Part shown: piece by piece, positions 61,306 through 64,000 of the stretch
Layout: every line of letters begins with the position of its first letter
How positions within the stretch are numbered: the first letter of the stretch is position 1
Assembly: GCA_012934845.2 (NCBI GenBank)
Contig: WNNJ02000353.1
Coordinates: 62,001-126,000, forward strand
DNA: 64,000 bases
Direction of reading: 5' to 3'
Origin: Pomphorhynchus laevis
Taxonomy: Eukaryota > Acanthocephala > Palaeacanthocephala > Echinorhynchida > Pomphorhynchidae
Notes under the pieces: model-generated
Told to the model about the DNA's origin: nothing
What the model saw: only the letters and a program-made list of their open reading frames with translations
Databases searched by the model: none
Program-made: the position numbers and the translations under genes

Positions 61306-62047
61306 AAAGGTAACGAAATCCTACAACTTCCTAATTAACGATTCCGAATTAATGCTTTTATAGTCTACATTTTAATAAGGTAAAAAATTAAACTTAAGAA
61401 TTTATATATATACTATATACTATATATATTATATACTATATATACTATATAGTATATATATTGTATATATTTATATACTATATGTATAGCATATAAATAT
61501 AATTTTATATACCCGAAAACCTTTTCAAATAAATTGCAAAAGAAAGCTTGGTTACCCTTTCCCTTCGGGTTACCCTTTCGTCAATATCACAATACAATAT
61601 TCTAGAGAATATTGTATTGTGCTACTTACGAAGGGGTAACCCGAAAACGTTTTTAAATAAATTGCAAAAGAAAGCTTGGTTTAATTTTATATATACCTAT
61701 TTTGATATATTTATGAATCCGACAGAAACAAGGATCCCAAGCTGTAGTTCAAATAACCCTATTGATATTCTCAACATATATATTATATTGTATATATATT
61801 GTACATACAATATCTATAGTTTGATAAATTATGAAACCACCATATTGGTTTTAAGTGATAAATTATTATTTGATTGTATCGTGATATCAAGTTGAAATAC
61901 CGTAATTAGTGATCAAAGTGATTTGTGAAGGGAAAGTGCTAATTTTCAAATAAATTCTTAAGTTTAATTTTTTACCTTATTAAAATGTAGACCATAAAAG
62001 CATTAATTCGGAATCGTTAATTAGGGAGTTGTAGGATTTCGTTACTA
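61306..62047. mobile_element. 740-bp foldback element with internal palindrome
   Basis: Long terminal inverted repeats of about 95 bp: GTAACGAAATCCTACAACTT, CTAATTAACGATTCCGAATT, ACATTTTAATAAGGTAAAAA at 61308-61405, and the reverse complement at 61955-62046. Inside, a direct repeat (CCCGAAAAC, AATTGCAAAAGAAAGCTTGG at 61511 and 61640) flanks a perfect palindrome around CTAG (61587-61620, CACAATACAATATT arms). The 115-codon frame covering the inside (61548-61895) starts at a non-ATG codon and is not considered a gene. Confidence 0.85.
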
Positions 62048-63589
62048 TATATACTATATATAGTATATATATACGCAGCACATCTGTGCGCTACTATTAT
62101 ATATCCCAGGCGGCGATTATAAATTCGATTATATATAATAGATTTCAATATATATTAATATTTTGAGTTGAATAAGAGGAAAACCTGGTTTTTCCTTTTA
62201 TATATACGTTAAAGTAGTATAACAGTATCTAGACGAGAGACAGAAATTTATAAAACAAACCCTTGCTTTTTCAATTGTACGTATATTATTAAAATCCAAG
62301 AGTATTCAGAATATTTGCACGTTTAATTGTTCTCATCCAATTGTGCACCCAATATCATCCATTTTAAAACAGAGGATTAATATAATAGACTCAGATTAAT
62401 AAAAATATTGCTCAATTGGACTTTATATTAAAACTGGCAAATCTGATAATTTTAATAGGAACAGCGCTAAAGTCCTTCTTGTTTACAAGGATGTATATTT
62501 TTCTATCTTAATAACCTTTCGGATTATGCAACAACTTTAAGTTATGCTACAGTACCAAATAACTCTTAGTTTAAGGATAGTTGTCAATATTGGTAGCACT
62601 TCATTATATCATCTTTAATTGATACAAAAAGAGACATTTTTTACTGTAGAAAATTAGTTTTTGCACACTGAATTACGAATATATTTTAAACTAAAATTGG
62701 TAATACTGCTTGCAATGATTGCAAGCATAGGTAACAAAAATCAATACTTATAAATTAACGAGATAAAAATCGAATGAATCTGACAAGGCCAAGGACTTAT
62801 TATCACCCTTTTTAAAATAACAGAAAGGTTATCTATATCCATGTTATTTGACTTATCTTGATTTCGTTTTCATAGCTTCAAAATAGACCAAATGCTTAAA
62901 TGTTGCAAAGCTTTTGGAAGTAATATATGCTAATTGGTAGAATAAGATTTAGCTTTCAATTTTATTAATTACAAATACGTAAATTAAAAAATCCAGGTAA
63001 ATAAAATTAAGACTATAGATAATTCGACGACAAAATGTTGTCTTTAAAATGTTGTTTTTAAAACAAATCTATTATTGTAAATGATTTTTTTAATTTAGCA
63101 TCAAATGATATCACTTTTAGATTTCAAATGCGTTAAAATTTCAATTGATATTTTATATAATTAAATATTAAATAAAATTCATTGGATAAAACTTTACCTA
63201 GTAGCAACATATGTTTGTAAAGTTACATGCATATGAATTAAAACAGTTATATAAAAAACTTTGCATTTGATAACAAACAATTTATTCTATGATACCTCTT
63301 TCTATCAAAGTAAATTTACTGGATAGTGAAATGTCTTTTTAAATTACTAAATTATAAATATTAATTTTTTAGTAAAAAATTCAAATAATAAATGCTTGCA
63401 TTGTATTAACTTTAAATTATAATAATTTAAAGTTAAGTAATTTACATCAAATTTTAATTTGAAATGTTATAATTAGAAGAAACGAATTTTCGTTTTTTTT
63501 TACAAAATTTAAAATTTTTTAGATATAAATAAATTACCATAATTATCAGCATAATTCAAAAGAATTAGTTAATGAGAGATTTTTAAAAT
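62048..63589. other. AT-rich DNA, nothing recognised
   Basis: TATA-rich start (62048-62075), then no coding, RNA or repeat signal above background. Confidence 0.5.
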
Positions 63590-64000
63590 GCGTTTATTTC
63601 GTTTAGGATAATAATTGGCCAGCCAATTAATTTTTTGAAGGCCTCTATTCTGTGAAAGATAATACTTGACTAACTACCTAATTTTAAGGGTCTTTATTTC
63701 GTTAAGGATAATACTTGATCAACTAATTAATTTTTAAATAAACTTTTCATTATAAAATCACCTTTTCATTTCTCAGATATAGTTTATAAGTTAATATTAA
63801 ACGACTTTGATGTATATTTCAAAACTTTACGTAGAATTCCTTCAAGCAGTTTTTATTTCGTAAAGAATTTAACTTGATCAACGAATTAATTTTTAAATTA
63901 GCTTTGCATTTCTCAGATATAGTTTATAAGTTAATATTAAACGACTTTGATGTATATTTCAAAACTTTACGTAGAATTCCTTCAAGCAGTTTTTATTTCG
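63590..64000 (+). repeat. tandem repeat running off the right edge
   Basis: Degenerate units around TTTATTTCGTTAAGGATAAT and CTTGATCAACTAATTAATTT occur near 63592, 63690 and 63855. From 63766 and 63908 the same roughly 94 bases (TTTCTCAGATATAGTTTATA to CAAGCAGTTTTTATTTCG) repeat with a 142-bp period. The array continues beyond the window. Confidence 0.9.

Noticed and set aside
61548-61895. 115-codon frame as a transposase-like gene in the foldback
   Set aside because: It has no ATG start at its beginning, runs through the palindrome and direct repeats, and shows no domain.

Overview
This is a very AT-rich (about three quarters A+T by eye) nuclear window from a eukaryote, almost certainly an invertebrate animal. 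The evidence is a gene split by spliceosomal introns with GT/AG borders and a poly(A) signal, animal extracellular modules (SUEL/rhamnose-binding lectin-like and CUB), and many retroelement remnants (Penelope-like with GIY-YIG, CR1/Jockey-like LINE, an RT element with a restriction-nuclease-like C-terminus, a tRNA-derived SINE, foldback elements). There are no bacterial operons, rRNA genes or CRISPR arrays. The species cannot be named from the sequence alone.

The main result is a gene that single-ORF scanning misses. On the minus strand, seven coding exons between 28435 and 5749 join in phase into one 540-residue type I membrane protein: signal peptide, two divergent SUEL-type lectin-like domains, a CUB domain, a basic Ser/Thr linker, one transmembrane helix, and a 103-residue Ser- and Cys-containing cytoplasmic tail. 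Five of the six introns are phase 1, and coding lengths sum to 1623 bases (541 codons with the stop). An AATAAA lies 82 bases past the stop. The introns are filled with repeats: Penelope fragments, a SINE and nested insertions (introns 1-3), an antisense LINE (intron 4), a 4-kb 21-bp minisatellite (intron 5) and GC-rich foldbacks (intron 6).

Left edge (1-5.4 kb): the 5' end of a second minus-strand gene (type II membrane protein) runs off the window at base 1. Upstream of it are coding-like open frames (1451-2022). Then comes a broken minus-strand retroelement (2165-5345) with an N-terminal Cys-rich zinc motif, a reverse transcriptase and a C-terminal CxC...H...C knuckle plus nuclease-like domain. 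A second, more decayed copy lies on the plus strand at 50.1-51.95 kb.

Right part (28.5-64 kb): I see no convincing host gene. It holds dispersed repeat families A, B and C, short foldback elements, minisatellites, a 5'-truncated SINE copy with a perfect 15-bp target-site duplication, a near-canonical hammerhead ribozyme (minus strand, about 52955-53015), tandem Penelope fragments (58.1-59.8 kb), a 740-bp foldback (61.3-62.05 kb) and a tandem repeat running to the window end.
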